Below, piece after piece: positions 1 to 13,500 of a stretch of 17,163 nt of DNA. The DNA lies in contig DASQDI010000099.1 in the NCBI GenBank assembly GCA_035634255.1, forward strand, positions 1-17,163, given 5' to 3'. The position numbers and the translations under genes were made by a program. Under the pieces are notes generated by a model that did no database searches, was not told the DNA's origin, and saw only the letters and a list, made by a program, of their open reading frames with translations. Every line of letters begins with the position of its first letter. Within the stretch, counting starts at the first letter, position 1. The stretch comes from DATLMR01 sp035634255 (GTDB lineage Bacteria; Acidobacteriota; Blastocatellia; UBA7656).

Positions 1-1
1 G

Positions 2-142
2 GAGATGGTGATGCCGGGCGACAACACGCAGATGGAGATAGAGCTGATCTCGCCCATAGCGATGGAGAAGGGGCTGAGGTTCGCGATCCGCGAGGGGGGG
101 CGCACGGTAGGCGCTGGCACCGTCTCCGAGATCGTAGAGTAG
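2..142 (+). CDS. tuf: Elongation factor Tu, C-terminal 46 residues (5' end outside window)
   Basis: EF-Tu delivers aminoacyl-tRNA to the ribosomal A site as a GTP complex. Only the last 46 codons are present, starting in phase at base 2 and ending with TAG at 140-142. The visible residues are the end of the third beta-barrel domain, with the family hallmarks EMVMPGDN near the start, LISPIAMEKGLRFAIREGG in the middle and a final GAGTVSEIVE. This barrel contacts the tRNA T-arm and binds kirromycin-type drugs. The gene is followed by a strong intrinsic terminator, so it ends its own transcript and is not read far into rpmG. A second tuf begins at the right edge of the window, so the genome holds at least two copies. 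Identification is secure; whether the two copies are identical cannot be judged because the fragments do not overlap. Confidence 0.97.
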   Translation, partial: EMVMPGDNTQMEIELISPIAMEKGLRFAIREGGRTVGAGTVSEIVE

Positions 143-158
143 ATTGATAACTTCTTCG

Positions 159-194
159 AAGCCCGGTCGGGCCGGAATGCCCGAAGCGGGCTTT
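159..194 (+). terminator. Intrinsic terminator after tuf
   Basis: A two-part stem is visible. AAGCCCG (159-165) pairs with CGGGCTT (187-193), and inside it TCGGGC (167-172) pairs with GCCCGA (179-184), leaving a six-base loop and a small 1x2 internal loop. The 3' arm runs into TTT and then AAA. The T-run is short but the 13-bp stem is strong. It sits 16 bases after the tuf stop codon. Confidence 0.85.
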
Positions 195-217
195 AAAGTG
201 CATCCCCTTCGTTCGGC

Positions 218-226
218 TGGTATAAT
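218..226 (+). promoter_or_regulatory. Extended -10 promoter for rpmG-trnW-secE-nusG
   Basis: The sequence TGG-TATAAT is a perfect -10 hexamer (221-226) with the upstream TGn of an extended -10 promoter. No good -35 element lies 16-18 bases upstream (198-203 reads GTGCAT), which fits the extended -10 class. Transcription would start near 233, leaving a leader of only about 14 nt before the rpmG ATG. It lies between the tuf terminator and rpmG, exactly where a new transcript is needed. Confidence 0.75.
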
Positions 227-246
227 CTAAGTTTCTCAGAGGGATT

Positions 247-399
247 ATGGCTAGAGACAACATCGTATTGCAGTGCACCGAGTGCAAGCATCGTAATTAC
301 GTTACGACTAAGAACAAGAAGAAGACGCCGGATCGGCTTGAGTTCAAGAAGTTCTGCAATAATTGCAGGGCTCACAAGCCGCACAGGGAGTCTAAGTAG
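247..399 (+). CDS. rpmG: 50S ribosomal protein L33 (zinc-binding form)
   Basis: This 50-residue protein begins MARDNIVLQC and ends PHRESK. L33 is a small protein of the large subunit near the E site and L1 stalk. Two CxxC pairs, C10/C13 and C37/C40, make the four-cysteine zinc ribbon of the zinc-dependent form of L33. Length matches the family (about 49-55 aa). A GAGGG stretch at 239-243 serves as a close ribosome binding site for the ATG at 247. The gene is 51 nt upstream of tRNA-Trp, and the order rpmG-trnW-secE-nusG is common in bacteria. Many bacteria carry a second, cysteine-free L33 used under zinc starvation; none is seen here. Confidence 0.95.
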   Translation: MARDNIVLQCTECKHRNYVTTKNKKKTPDRLEFKKFCNNCRAHKPHRESK

Positions 400-450
400 G
401 TTTTTACCGGTGTGAGTTCAGCACCGCGTCCGACGGTCGGCAGTTTGAAC

Positions 451-526
451 AGGGGTATAGTGTCAGCGGCTAGCACGGCGGTCTCCAAAACCGTAAGGCC
501 GGGTTCGAATCCTGGTACCCCTGCCA
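451..526 (+). tRNA. trnW: tRNA-Trp (anticodon CCA)
   Basis: A complete cloverleaf can be drawn. The acceptor stem is AGGGGTA (451-457) with TACCCCT (516-522), then discriminator G523 and an encoded CCA (524-526). The anticodon arm GCGGT-CTCCAAA-ACCGT gives anticodon CCA, which reads the Trp codon UGG. The T arm is CCGGG-TTCGAAT-CCTGG. It sits 51 nt after rpmG and 19 nt before the secE ATG. No promoter stands directly upstream, so it is probably cut out of a longer rpmG-trnW-secE transcript by RNase P and 3' nucleases. Confidence 0.98.
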
Positions 527-545
527 GAGAAAGTCAGGTGGAGTG

Positions 546-866
546 ATGAGTCGAGCAACTGAGTTCTCCGACGAAGAGGAGAAGGCGTTAGCCTCGGGAG
601 CGAGGGGCGACAAAGATGGGACGGACGACGGCGGCGAGCGGTCTTCCCGCCTGCCCAGCGTTTCGTTCGGCGGGCGCCTGGGCGAGTTCTATCACAATGT
701 GAAACTCGAAATGCGCAAGACCACCTGGCCGACGCGCAATGAGGTCTGGAGCACCACTCTGGTCGTCATCATCGCGGTCGTCTTTTTCGGCTTCTACCTC
801 TGGGGCGTAGACATGCTCGTCACGCTCGGGTTCGACTATTTGCAGACTTGGATGTCGAAAGGATAG
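546..866 (+). CDS. secE: Preprotein translocase subunit SecE
   Basis: SecE is the small membrane subunit that clamps SecY in the SecYEG protein-export channel. The protein is 106 aa: a charged, acidic and probably disordered N-terminal region (about residues 1-42), the amphipathic helix with the family signature KTTWPTRNEV (58-67), and one transmembrane segment around residues 68-93 (TLVVIIAVVFFGFYLWGV). This is the short single-span form rather than the three-span E. coli form. ATG at 546 is preferred over the in-frame GTG at 543 because the AGGTGGAG ribosome binding site (536-543) would overlap the GTG. The gene follows tRNA-Trp by 19 nt and precedes nusG by 11 nt, so secE and nusG are surely co-transcribed. 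Confidence 0.95.
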   Translation: MSRATEFSDEEEKALASGARGDKDGTDDGGERSSRLPSVSFGGRLGEFYHNVKLEMRKTTWPTRNEVWSTTLVVIIAVVFFGFYLWGVDMLVTLGFDYLQTWMSKG

Positions 867-877
867 CCGGGGCAATT

Positions 878-1441
878 ATGCCGACGAAGTGGTTCATCAT
901 TCATACCTATTCTGGCTACGAAAAGAAGGTGCGCGAGTCGCTCCTCTCGCGCATCCAGGCGTACGACATGCAGGACCAGATAACACAGGTGCTGGTCCCC
1001 ACCGAGACCGTGGTCGAGATGCGCGGGTCTAAGCGCGTCGAGACTTCGCGCATGTTCTTCCCCGGCTACGTGCTGGTGGAGATCGAGTGCGACGAGAAGG
1101 GCGAGGTCGGAGAGAAGGTCTGGCACATAATCAAATCGACGCCCAAGGTCACGGGGTTCGTCGGCGGGCAGAAGCCCACGCCCCTGACCCCGGAAGAGGT
1201 CGATCAGATCGTCCACCACGTCACGGAGGCGGCGGAGAAGCCGAAGCCGAAGCACACTTTCAACCACGGCGAGCACGTGCGCATTCTGTCCGGCCCGTTC
1301 AACGGGTTCACCGGGCAGGTCGAGGAGATCAACCCCGACAAGGGCGTGCTCAAAGTAATGGTGACCATCTTCGGGCGCTCCACGCCCGTCGAGCTGAACT
1401 TTTTAGACGTAGAGAAGTTGACCTTCTCGGAAGAAGAATAA
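878..1441 (+). CDS. nusG: Transcription termination/antitermination factor NusG
   Basis: NusG binds RNA polymerase across the cleft, suppresses pausing and links it to Rho or to ribosomal protein S10. The 187-aa product has an NGN domain (about 1-118; opening KWFIIHTYSGYEKKV, then RMFFPGYVLVE near 58-68) that binds the beta' clamp helices, a short charged linker, and a C-terminal KOW domain from about residue 130 (GEHVRILSGPFNGFTGQV) that binds Rho or S10. Length agrees with E. coli NusG (181 aa). The frame stays open upstream to a TTG at 848 inside secE, but MPTKWFI at ATG 878 is the family start. The ribosome binding site is weak (GGGGC at 869-873), so translation may be coupled to secE 11 nt upstream. 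Its own target, RNA polymerase, is encoded downstream. Confidence 0.97.
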   Translation: MPTKWFIIHTYSGYEKKVRESLLSRIQAYDMQDQITQVLVPTETVVEMRGSKRVETSRMFFPGYVLVEIECDEKGEVGEKVWHIIKSTPKVTGFVGGQKPTPLTPEEVDQIVHHVTEAAEKPKPKHTFNHGEHVRILSGPFNGFTGQVEEINPDKGVLKVMVTIFGRSTPVELNFLDVEKLTFSEEE

Positions 1442-1451
1442 TCATTCATCG

Positions 1452-1541
1452 GATGAGGGACGGGGCCTGATTAGAATTATGCTCCGGCCTCATCTCAAAA
1501 AAGATGGAAAGGGGAGAGCTCAAGGCCTGTTTTGACAGGCC
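1452..1541 (+). promoter_or_regulatory. Structured nusG-rplK spacer (two stem-loops), candidate L11-L1 leader
   Basis: Hairpin A: GATGAGG (1452-1458) pairs with CCTCATC (1488-1494), and inside it CGGGGC (1461-1466) pairs with GCTCCG (1481-1486), one G-T wobble, with a 14-base loop. Hairpin B: GGCCTG (1524-1529) pairs with CAGGCC (1536-1541) around TTTTGA. Neither is followed by a T-run. In E. coli the rplKA mRNA is repressed by L1 binding near the start of rplK, so this region is a reasonable place for such a site, but I could not match the L1-binding motif itself. Confidence 0.5.
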
Positions 1542-1564
1542 GGACGGCTCGCGAGAGACCCAAA

Positions 1565-1990
1565 ATGGCAAAGAAGATAACTGCGTATATCAAGCTGCAA
1601 GTTCCCGCCGGGAAAGCTAACCCGGCACCTCCAATAGGTCCCGCACTCGGACAGCATGGCGTCAACATCATGGAGTTCTGCAAGGCTTTTAACGCCAAGA
1701 CCGCCAGCATCGGGGACATGAATATCCCCGTCGTGATCACGGTCTACGCGGATCGCTCTTTCACCTTCATAACCAAGACGCCGCCCGCCGCCGATCTTCT
1801 CAAGAAAGCTTCGGGCATCGACAAGGGCTCGGCCCGCCCCAACCGGGACAGCGTGGGCTCCGTCACCCGCAAGCAGATCGAAGAGATCGCCCGTCAAAAA
1901 CTGCCCGACCTGAACACGACTTCGGTCGAGTCCGCGATGCGAACCATCGAGGGCACGGCGAAGAACATGGGGCTCAGGGTCGTCGACTAG
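1565..1990 (+). CDS. rplK: 50S ribosomal protein L11
   Basis: L11 binds 23S rRNA at the GTPase-associated centre, helps position elongation factors and is needed for RelA activation; it is also the thiostrepton-site protein. The 141-aa product matches the family length. The N-terminal domain carries LQVPAGKANPAPPIGP (11-26) with the prolines P20, P22, P23 and P26 that form the thiostrepton face, then GQHGVNIMEFCK (29-40). The C-terminal rRNA-binding domain ends KNMGLRVVD. The frame is open back to 1532, but ATG 1565 gives the standard MAKKITAYIKLQVPAG start. Only a weak GAGAG (1553-1557) serves as ribosome binding site. It is separated from nusG by 123 nt and from rplA by an unusually long 193 nt. 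Confidence 0.98.
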   Translation: MAKKITAYIKLQVPAGKANPAPPIGPALGQHGVNIMEFCKAFNAKTASIGDMNIPVVITVYADRSFTFITKTPPAADLLKKASGIDKGSARPNRDSVGSVTRKQIEEIARQKLPDLNTTSVESAMRTIEGTAKNMGLRVVD

Positions 1991-2014
1991 CCGCGCGGGT
2001 GAACCGTCCGCCCG

Positions 2015-2158
2015 GCCCTCCCGAGGGCTCTTTCGCATGCCTTCATGCGGAGGCGCGGGATTGAGCTCGCGCGACCGGGCGAGGCTCCCCGCGCGCGGGA
2101 CCGGCAAAGGTGAAACAGGCAAAAGTCAGAAGGGAGTGGCCGGGCACGAGCCAGCCAC
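2015..2158 (+). promoter_or_regulatory. Structured rplK-rplA spacer (three stem-loops)
   Basis: The 193-nt gap 1991-2183 holds three visible hairpins. GCCCT (2015-2019) pairs with AGGGC (2024-2028) and is followed by TCTTT, so it could act as a weak attenuator. CGCATG (2034-2039) pairs with CATGCG (2044-2049) around CCTT. GTGGC (2136-2140) pairs with GCCAC (2154-2158), with an inner GGC-ACGA-GCC. The last ends 12 nt before the rplA ribosome binding site. In E. coli this gap is only a few bases and the two genes are translationally coupled; here they need not be. Confidence 0.5.
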
Positions 2159-2183
2159 GTTAATTACCTAAGGAGAAATCAAG

Positions 2184-2867
2184 ATGGCAGGAAAGAAATA
2201 CCGAGCGGCTGCGGCACAGGTCGATAATAACCGGCTCTATTCGGTCGACGAGGCCGTCGAGCTTGCCAAGAAGGTCGCTTACGCGAAATTTGATGAGACG
2301 GTCGAGGTCGACATGACGCTCGGCGTCGACCCCCGCAAGGCCGATCAGATGGTGCGCGGCACGCTGGTCCTGCCCCACGGCCTGGGCAAGTCGAAGCGCA
2401 TCGTCGTGATCGCGTCGTCCGACAAGATCAACGAGGCGAAAGAGGCCGGGGCGGACGAGGTCGGCGGCGACGACATAGTCGAACGCATCAAGGGCGGCTG
2501 GCTCGAATTCGACGCCCTGATCGCCACGCCCGACATGATGAAGTCCGTCGGCCAGCTCGGTAAAATCCTCGGCCCGCGCGGGCTGATGCCCAACCCCAAG
2601 ACCGGCACGGTCACGTTCGAGGTGGGGCGCGCCGTGCGCGAGACGAAAGCGGGCAAGGTCGAGTTTCGGGTGGACAAGACGGGCGTCATTCACGCGCCGG
2701 TCGGCAAGGTCAGCTTCGATAAAGAGCGGCTCGTGGAGAACGCCAGGGCTTTGATCGACGCGGTCGTGCGCGCGAAGCCTTCGGCCGCCAAGGGCAAGTA
2801 CGTCAGGAACGCGACGATCTCCTCGACCATGGGGCCGGGCATCAAGCTGAACACCGCGGAATTTTAA
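2184..2867 (+). CDS. rplA: 50S ribosomal protein L1
   Basis: L1 forms the mobile L1 stalk at the ribosomal exit site and moves with deacylated tRNA; in many bacteria it also represses its own operon. The 227-aa protein has the family signature GKILGPRGLMPNPKTG at residues 126-141, the typical GTLVLPHGLGKSKRIVV segment (59-75) and the C-terminal SSTMGPGIKLN. Length is close to the usual 225-235. ATG 2184 is preceded by an excellent AAGGAG (2170-2175), eight bases upstream, one of the best ribosome binding sites in the window, suggesting translation independent of rplK. The gene is followed by rplJ after 68 nt. Confidence 0.98.
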   Translation: MAGKKYRAAAAQVDNNRLYSVDEAVELAKKVAYAKFDETVEVDMTLGVDPRKADQMVRGTLVLPHGLGKSKRIVVIASSDKINEAKEAGADEVGGDDIVERIKGGWLEFDALIATPDMMKSVGQLGKILGPRGLMPNPKTGTVTFEVGRAVRETKAGKVEFRVDKTGVIHAPVGKVSFDKERLVENARALIDAVVRAKPSAAKGKYVRNATISSTMGPGIKLNTAEF

Positions 2868-2892
2868 CCGAAATTCTAAGCGAGATTCTAGT

Positions 2893-2916
2893 CAGGGGCC
2901 TTCCTTAAGCCGCCTG
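2893..2916 (+). promoter_or_regulatory. Small bulged hairpin ahead of rplJ
   Basis: CAGG (2893-2896) pairs with CCTG (2913-2916); inside, GGC (2897-2899) pairs with GCC (2909-2911), then TT (2901-2902) with AA (2907-2908), leaving a bulged C and a bulged G. It lies nine bases before the GGAG of rplJ. Its place fits a leader bound by L10 or the L10-L12 complex, as known in E. coli, but no match to that motif was established. Confidence 0.3.
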
Positions 2917-2935
2917 CTCAAATTGGAGTTGAACC

Positions 2936-3460
2936 GTGAAGACAAAGCAACAGAAGAACGAGGAAGTCGAGCAATTGCGCCGCGAGTTTCAGGAGTCGCC
3001 TAACGCCCTGATCGTCGGGTTCCAGGGCATCAAGGTGGCGGACGACGAGAGGCTTCGCAGGGAGTTGCGCGAGGCCAATCTCACCTACCGCGTGGTGAAG
3101 AACACCCTGGCCATCCGCGCCTCCGAGGGCACCCCGATGGAGCAGGTCAAAGGCCATTTCGTCAACTCGACCGCCGTGGCCCTGTCGAAGGACGACCCGG
3201 TCACGCTCGCCAAGGTCCTGTCGAAGTGGGCCAAGGAGAGCCCGGTCTTCTCCTTCAAGGCCGGCATAGTCGAGGGGCGCGCCATCGAGGTCAGGGACAT
3301 CGAGGCGCTTTCGACCATGCCTTCGAAGGAAGAGCTGGTCTCGAAGATCATGTTTTTGATCAACAGCGGGGCGCAGAGGCTGGCCGTGGTCACGGCGGGG
3401 GTCGCGCGAAACCTTACGGTCGTGGTCGATCAGGTCCGCGCACAGAAAGAGAACGCTTAA
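2936..3460 (+). CDS. rplJ: 50S ribosomal protein L10
   Basis: L10 anchors the L7/L12 dimers to 23S rRNA next to L11, forming the base of the ribosomal stalk. The 174-aa protein has the N-terminal rRNA-binding domain with the typical run NALIVGFQGIKVADDERLRR, then YRVVKNTLAIRA, which corresponds to the family's RVVKNTLLRRA-like motif, and a C-terminal helix that would carry L7/L12 dimers. E. coli L10 is 165 aa. The start codon is GTG at 2936, supported by GGAG (2925-2928) seven bases upstream; MKTKQQKNEEVE is a normal L10 opening. rplL follows after 172 nt. The L10-L7/L12 ratio of one to several is usually set by stronger rplL translation, and rplL indeed has the better ribosome binding site. 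Confidence 0.97.
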   Translation: MKTKQQKNEEVEQLRREFQESPNALIVGFQGIKVADDERLRRELREANLTYRVVKNTLAIRASEGTPMEQVKGHFVNSTAVALSKDDPVTLAKVLSKWAKESPVFSFKAGIVEGRAIEVRDIEALSTMPSKEELVSKIMFLINSGAQRLAVVTAGVARNLTVVVDQVRAQKENA

Positions 3461-3465
3461 GAGCC

Positions 3466-3494
3466 GGGCGGAGGGTTTGTGGAAGCCCGCGCCC
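3466..3494 (+). promoter_or_regulatory. Hairpin just after rplJ in the rplJ-rplL spacer
   Basis: GGGCG (3466-3470) pairs with CGCCC (3490-3494), then a small internal loop, then GGGTTT (3473-3478) pairs with AAGCCC (3483-3488, one wobble) around GTGG: 11 bp in total, five bases after the rplJ stop. No T-run follows. A role in mRNA processing or stability is possible. The rest of the 172-nt spacer shows no stronger element than the rplL ribosome binding site. Confidence 0.5.
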
Positions 3495-3632
3495 CAATTA
3501 TCGCAATCAGTTATGCCCGTTTGCTTTGAGTCAGTGAAAGGGCTCGGACGGCGCGCAGATGCCGGGGATGCACCGGAGTTGCGGCCCACCAGATCAGGAA
3601 TTTGAAAAGTTTTTAGGAGGACACGACTAGTT

Positions 3633-4022
3633 ATGTCACAGGATAAGCTTCAGACCATAGTTGATAGCATCAAGGACCTCACGCTGCTCGAAGCATCGCA
3701 GCTCGTCAAGATAATGGAAGAGACGTTCGGCGTGTCGGCCGCAGCCGCCGCCGTCGCGGCCGCCCCGGCAGCCGGAGCGGCGGCCGCCCCGGCAGTGGAA
3801 GAGAAGGATGAGTTCGACGTGGTCCTCACCGGCATGGCCGACCCCGGCAAGAAGATCGGGATCATCAAGGTCGTCCGAGAGATCACGGCCCTGGGCCTTA
3901 AGGAGGCCAAGGACCTGGTCGAGGCCGCGCCCAAGCCGGTCAAGGAAGCCGCGCCCAAGGACGAGGCCAACGCCCTCAAGAAGAAGCTTGAGGACGCCGG
4001 CGCGACCGTTGAACTCAAGTAG
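3633..4022 (+). CDS. rplL: 50S ribosomal protein L7/L12
   Basis: L7/L12 is the multicopy stalk protein that recruits and stimulates the GTPases EF-Tu, EF-G, IF2 and RF3. The 129-aa product has the N-terminal dimerization helices (1-33), an alanine-rich flexible hinge (about 35-55, including AAAVAAAPAAGAAAAPA) and the globular C-terminal domain (58-129) with the factor-binding motif ITALGLKEAKDLVEAAP (84-100); most family members have TGLGLKEAK, so the second position is Ala instead of Gly. The ribosome binding site AGGAGG (3615-3620) is perfect but stands 12 bases from ATG 3633, longer than usual; no alternative start codon lies in between. fusA and two tuf genes, its clients, are in the same window. 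Confidence 0.98.
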   Translation: MSQDKLQTIVDSIKDLTLLEASQLVKIMEETFGVSAAAAAVAAAPAAGAAAAPAVEEKDEFDVVLTGMADPGKKIGIIKVVREITALGLKEAKDLVEAAPKPVKEAAPKDEANALKKKLEDAGATVELK

Positions 4023-4043
4023 TTAGCTTCGGCTTCCAAATAT

Positions 4044-4099
4044 AAGCGTCGAGAGCCCTTGTCTGAAGGCGACTTCAGGCACCGGGGCTTTCGGCGCTT
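4044..4099 (+). promoter_or_regulatory. Long near-perfect hairpin with GNRA loop, rplL-rpoB spacer
   Basis: AAGCGTCGAGAGCCC (4044-4058) pairs with GGGCTTTCGGCGCTT (4085-4099), 15 bp with two wobbles. After a short bulge (CC, 4082-4083) TGTCTGAAG (4060-4068) pairs with CTTCAGGCA (4073-4081), 9 bp with one wobble. The loop is GCGA, a GNRA tetraloop. It begins 21 bases after the rplL stop. No T-run follows, so it is more like an RNase III processing site or a 3'-end protector than a terminator. E. coli has both an attenuator and an RNase III site in the same spacer. Confidence 0.8.
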
Positions 4100-4106
4100 G
4101 ACCGAT

Positions 4107-4126
4107 TTCTTACTTTTATGTAAGAA
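4107..4126 (+). promoter_or_regulatory. AU-rich hairpin, rplL-rpoB spacer
   Basis: TTCTTAC (4107-4113) pairs with GTAAGAA (4120-4126) around TTTTAT, seven perfect base pairs, seven bases after the long GNRA hairpin. A weaker six-bp hairpin follows at 4132-4151. Function is unknown; in this GC-rich genome such an AU-rich stem stands out. Confidence 0.5.
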
Positions 4127-4196
4127 TCACTCTTCAGCAGATATAGCGAAGTAGAGACGACGGCGATAACAAAGTTCATTTGGTGCTCAAAGACAC

Positions 4197-4239
4197 GCGA
4201 AGCTCGCGGCTGGTGGATGTGTATCCGGCCGTGCTTCGC
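4197..4239 (+). promoter_or_regulatory. Two-part hairpin, rplL-rpoB spacer
   Basis: GCGAAGC (4197-4203) pairs with GCTTCGC (4233-4239). After an asymmetric internal loop, CGGCTGG (4207-4213) pairs with CCGGCCG (4225-4231, one wobble). The apical loop also contains GGAT/ATCC, which could pair in an alternative fold. The stem totals 14 bp. Confidence 0.65.
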
Positions 4240-4261
4240 ATTTCTGTCTTCAGAATTAAGT

Positions 4262-4379
4262 AAGCTTGCAGTGGGTGTTAACAAGGCCAGCTTTGAGAGA
4301 TATCCTCGCGTGACCTACCCCGTTTTGCGTGGACAAGCTTCTCCTATAAAGTCGGAACCCGTTCGCCCGCTGCAAGCTT
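4262..4379 (+). promoter_or_regulatory. Long-range 16-bp stem enclosing the rpoB leader
   Basis: AAGCTTGCAGTGGGTG (4262-4277) can pair with CGCCCGCTGCAAGCTT (4364-4379) with only two G-T wobbles, closing an 86-nt loop (4278-4363). The 3' arm is followed by TTCTT, so it has some look of a terminator, and it ends 16 bases before the rpoB ribosome binding site (4396-4403). The loop holds a TATAAA (4345-4350) without a convincing -35. It may be an attenuator or leader controlling polymerase synthesis, but this is inference from structure and position. Confidence 0.6.
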
Positions 4380-4406
4380 TTCTTGCCTACTGATCGAGGA
4401 GAGATA

Positions 4407-8918
<4,512 letters not shown>

Positions 8919-8935
8919 CTACAGTGTCTGTGACT

Positions 8936-8970
8936 GGCGTGGGGCGGCCGGCAAGGGTGCCGCCCCCGCC
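8936..8970 (+). promoter_or_regulatory. Strong hairpin in the rpoB-rpoC spacer
   Basis: GGCG (8936-8939), a bulged T, and GGGGCGGC (8941-8948) pair with GCCGCCCC (8959-8966) and CGCC (8967-8970): 12 bp around a ten-base loop. No T-run follows; rpoC's ribosome binding site starts about 20 nt later. It may slow or protect rather than end the transcript. Confidence 0.6.
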
Positions 8971-9008
8971 CGCCACCTGCCACTGCCTTTAGAGGAAGGT
9001 AGCAGAAA

Positions 9009-13253
<4,245 letters not shown>

Positions 13254-13265
13254 CTTCCCGAAACG

Positions 13266-13297
13266 TCGGCGGCGCGGGGTCGACCCCGCGCCGCCGA
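13266..13297 (+). terminator. Perfect palindromic hairpin after rpoC
   Basis: Bases 13267-13296 are a perfect 30-base palindrome (CGGCGGCGCGGGG, TCGA centre, CCCCGCGCCGCCG), extended by one T-A pair at 13266/13297, giving a stem of about 14 bp with a TCGA loop. It starts 13 bases after the rpoC stop. The following bases, AACATTTCC, hold only a short T-run, so it may protect the 3' end or act with Rho rather than as a classical terminator. Confidence 0.6.
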
Positions 13298-13356
13298 AAC
13301 ATTTCCTCCCTCCGACCGTACTCTCCCCCCATCTCCCGAAACGACCTCCCGCGCAT
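13298..13356 (+). other. C-rich, G-poor tract (possible Rho loading site)
   Basis: This stretch downstream of rpoC is dominated by C and T, with few G (for example ATTTCCTCCCTCC and CTCCCCCCATCTCCC), opposite to the G-rich coding strands around it. C-rich, G-poor, unstructured RNA is what Rho binds. It lies between two hairpins at the end of the rpoBC transcript. Only composition supports this. Confidence 0.3.
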
Positions 13357-13397
13357 TAATAAACGGGTTCACGAGTCCGGGGCCGGGGTCCCTCATT

Positions 13398-13446
13398 CCC
13401 GCGCGGCCTTCACGCTTCGGGGTGAATGGAAACGGGGCGGGTTTTT
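13398..13446 (+). terminator. Intrinsic terminator with T5 tract before the str operon promoter
   Basis: CCCGC (13398-13402) pairs with GCGGG (13437-13441), directly followed by TTTTT (13442-13446). Inside, CCTTCAC (13407-13413) pairs with GTGAA-T-GG (13422-13429, bulged T) around an eight-base loop. The T-run ends 19 bases before the -35 box of the next promoter, so it would insulate rpsL from rpoBC transcription. Confidence 0.65.
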
Positions 13447-13465
13447 AAATTGCGTACGGGCGAGG

Positions 13466-13494
13466 TTGACAAAGCATTTTCAGATCAGTATAGT
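13466..13494 (+). promoter_or_regulatory. Sigma70-type promoter of the str operon
   Basis: TTGACA (13466-13471) is a perfect -35 box. The spacer 13472-13488 is exactly 17 bases. TATAGT (13489-13494) matches the -10 consensus at five of six bases. An AT-rich stretch TTTTTAAATTG lies upstream. Transcription should start near 13500-13503, about 355 nt before the rpsL start codon. An inverted repeat of TAACGTTTG (13496-13504) with TAAACGTTA (13568-13576) begins at the start site. Confidence 0.9.
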
Positions 13495-13500
13495 CTAACG

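Noticed and set aside
456..461. TATAGT as a -10 box near the tRNA
   Set aside because: It is part of the tRNA-Trp acceptor and D-arm sequence, and the nearby TTGAAC is only five bases away.
848..877. TTG upstream start for nusG
   Set aside because: It overlaps secE and adds residues not found in NusG; ATG 878 gives the family-standard start.
1532..1537. Perfect TTGACA before rplK
   Set aside because: No -10 element at the right distance (1555-1560 reads GAGACC). The hexamer lies in the loop and 3' arm of a hairpin.
4075..4284. Small - strand frame in the rplL-rpoB spacer (69 codons)
   Set aside because: No ribosome binding site or motif, and it overlaps strong hairpins; the spacer is better explained as structured RNA.
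4345..4350. TATAAA upstream of rpoB as a -10 box
   Set aside because: No acceptable -35 box at 16-18 bases (TTGCGT is only 14 away). A minor rpoB promoter cannot be excluded but is not supported.
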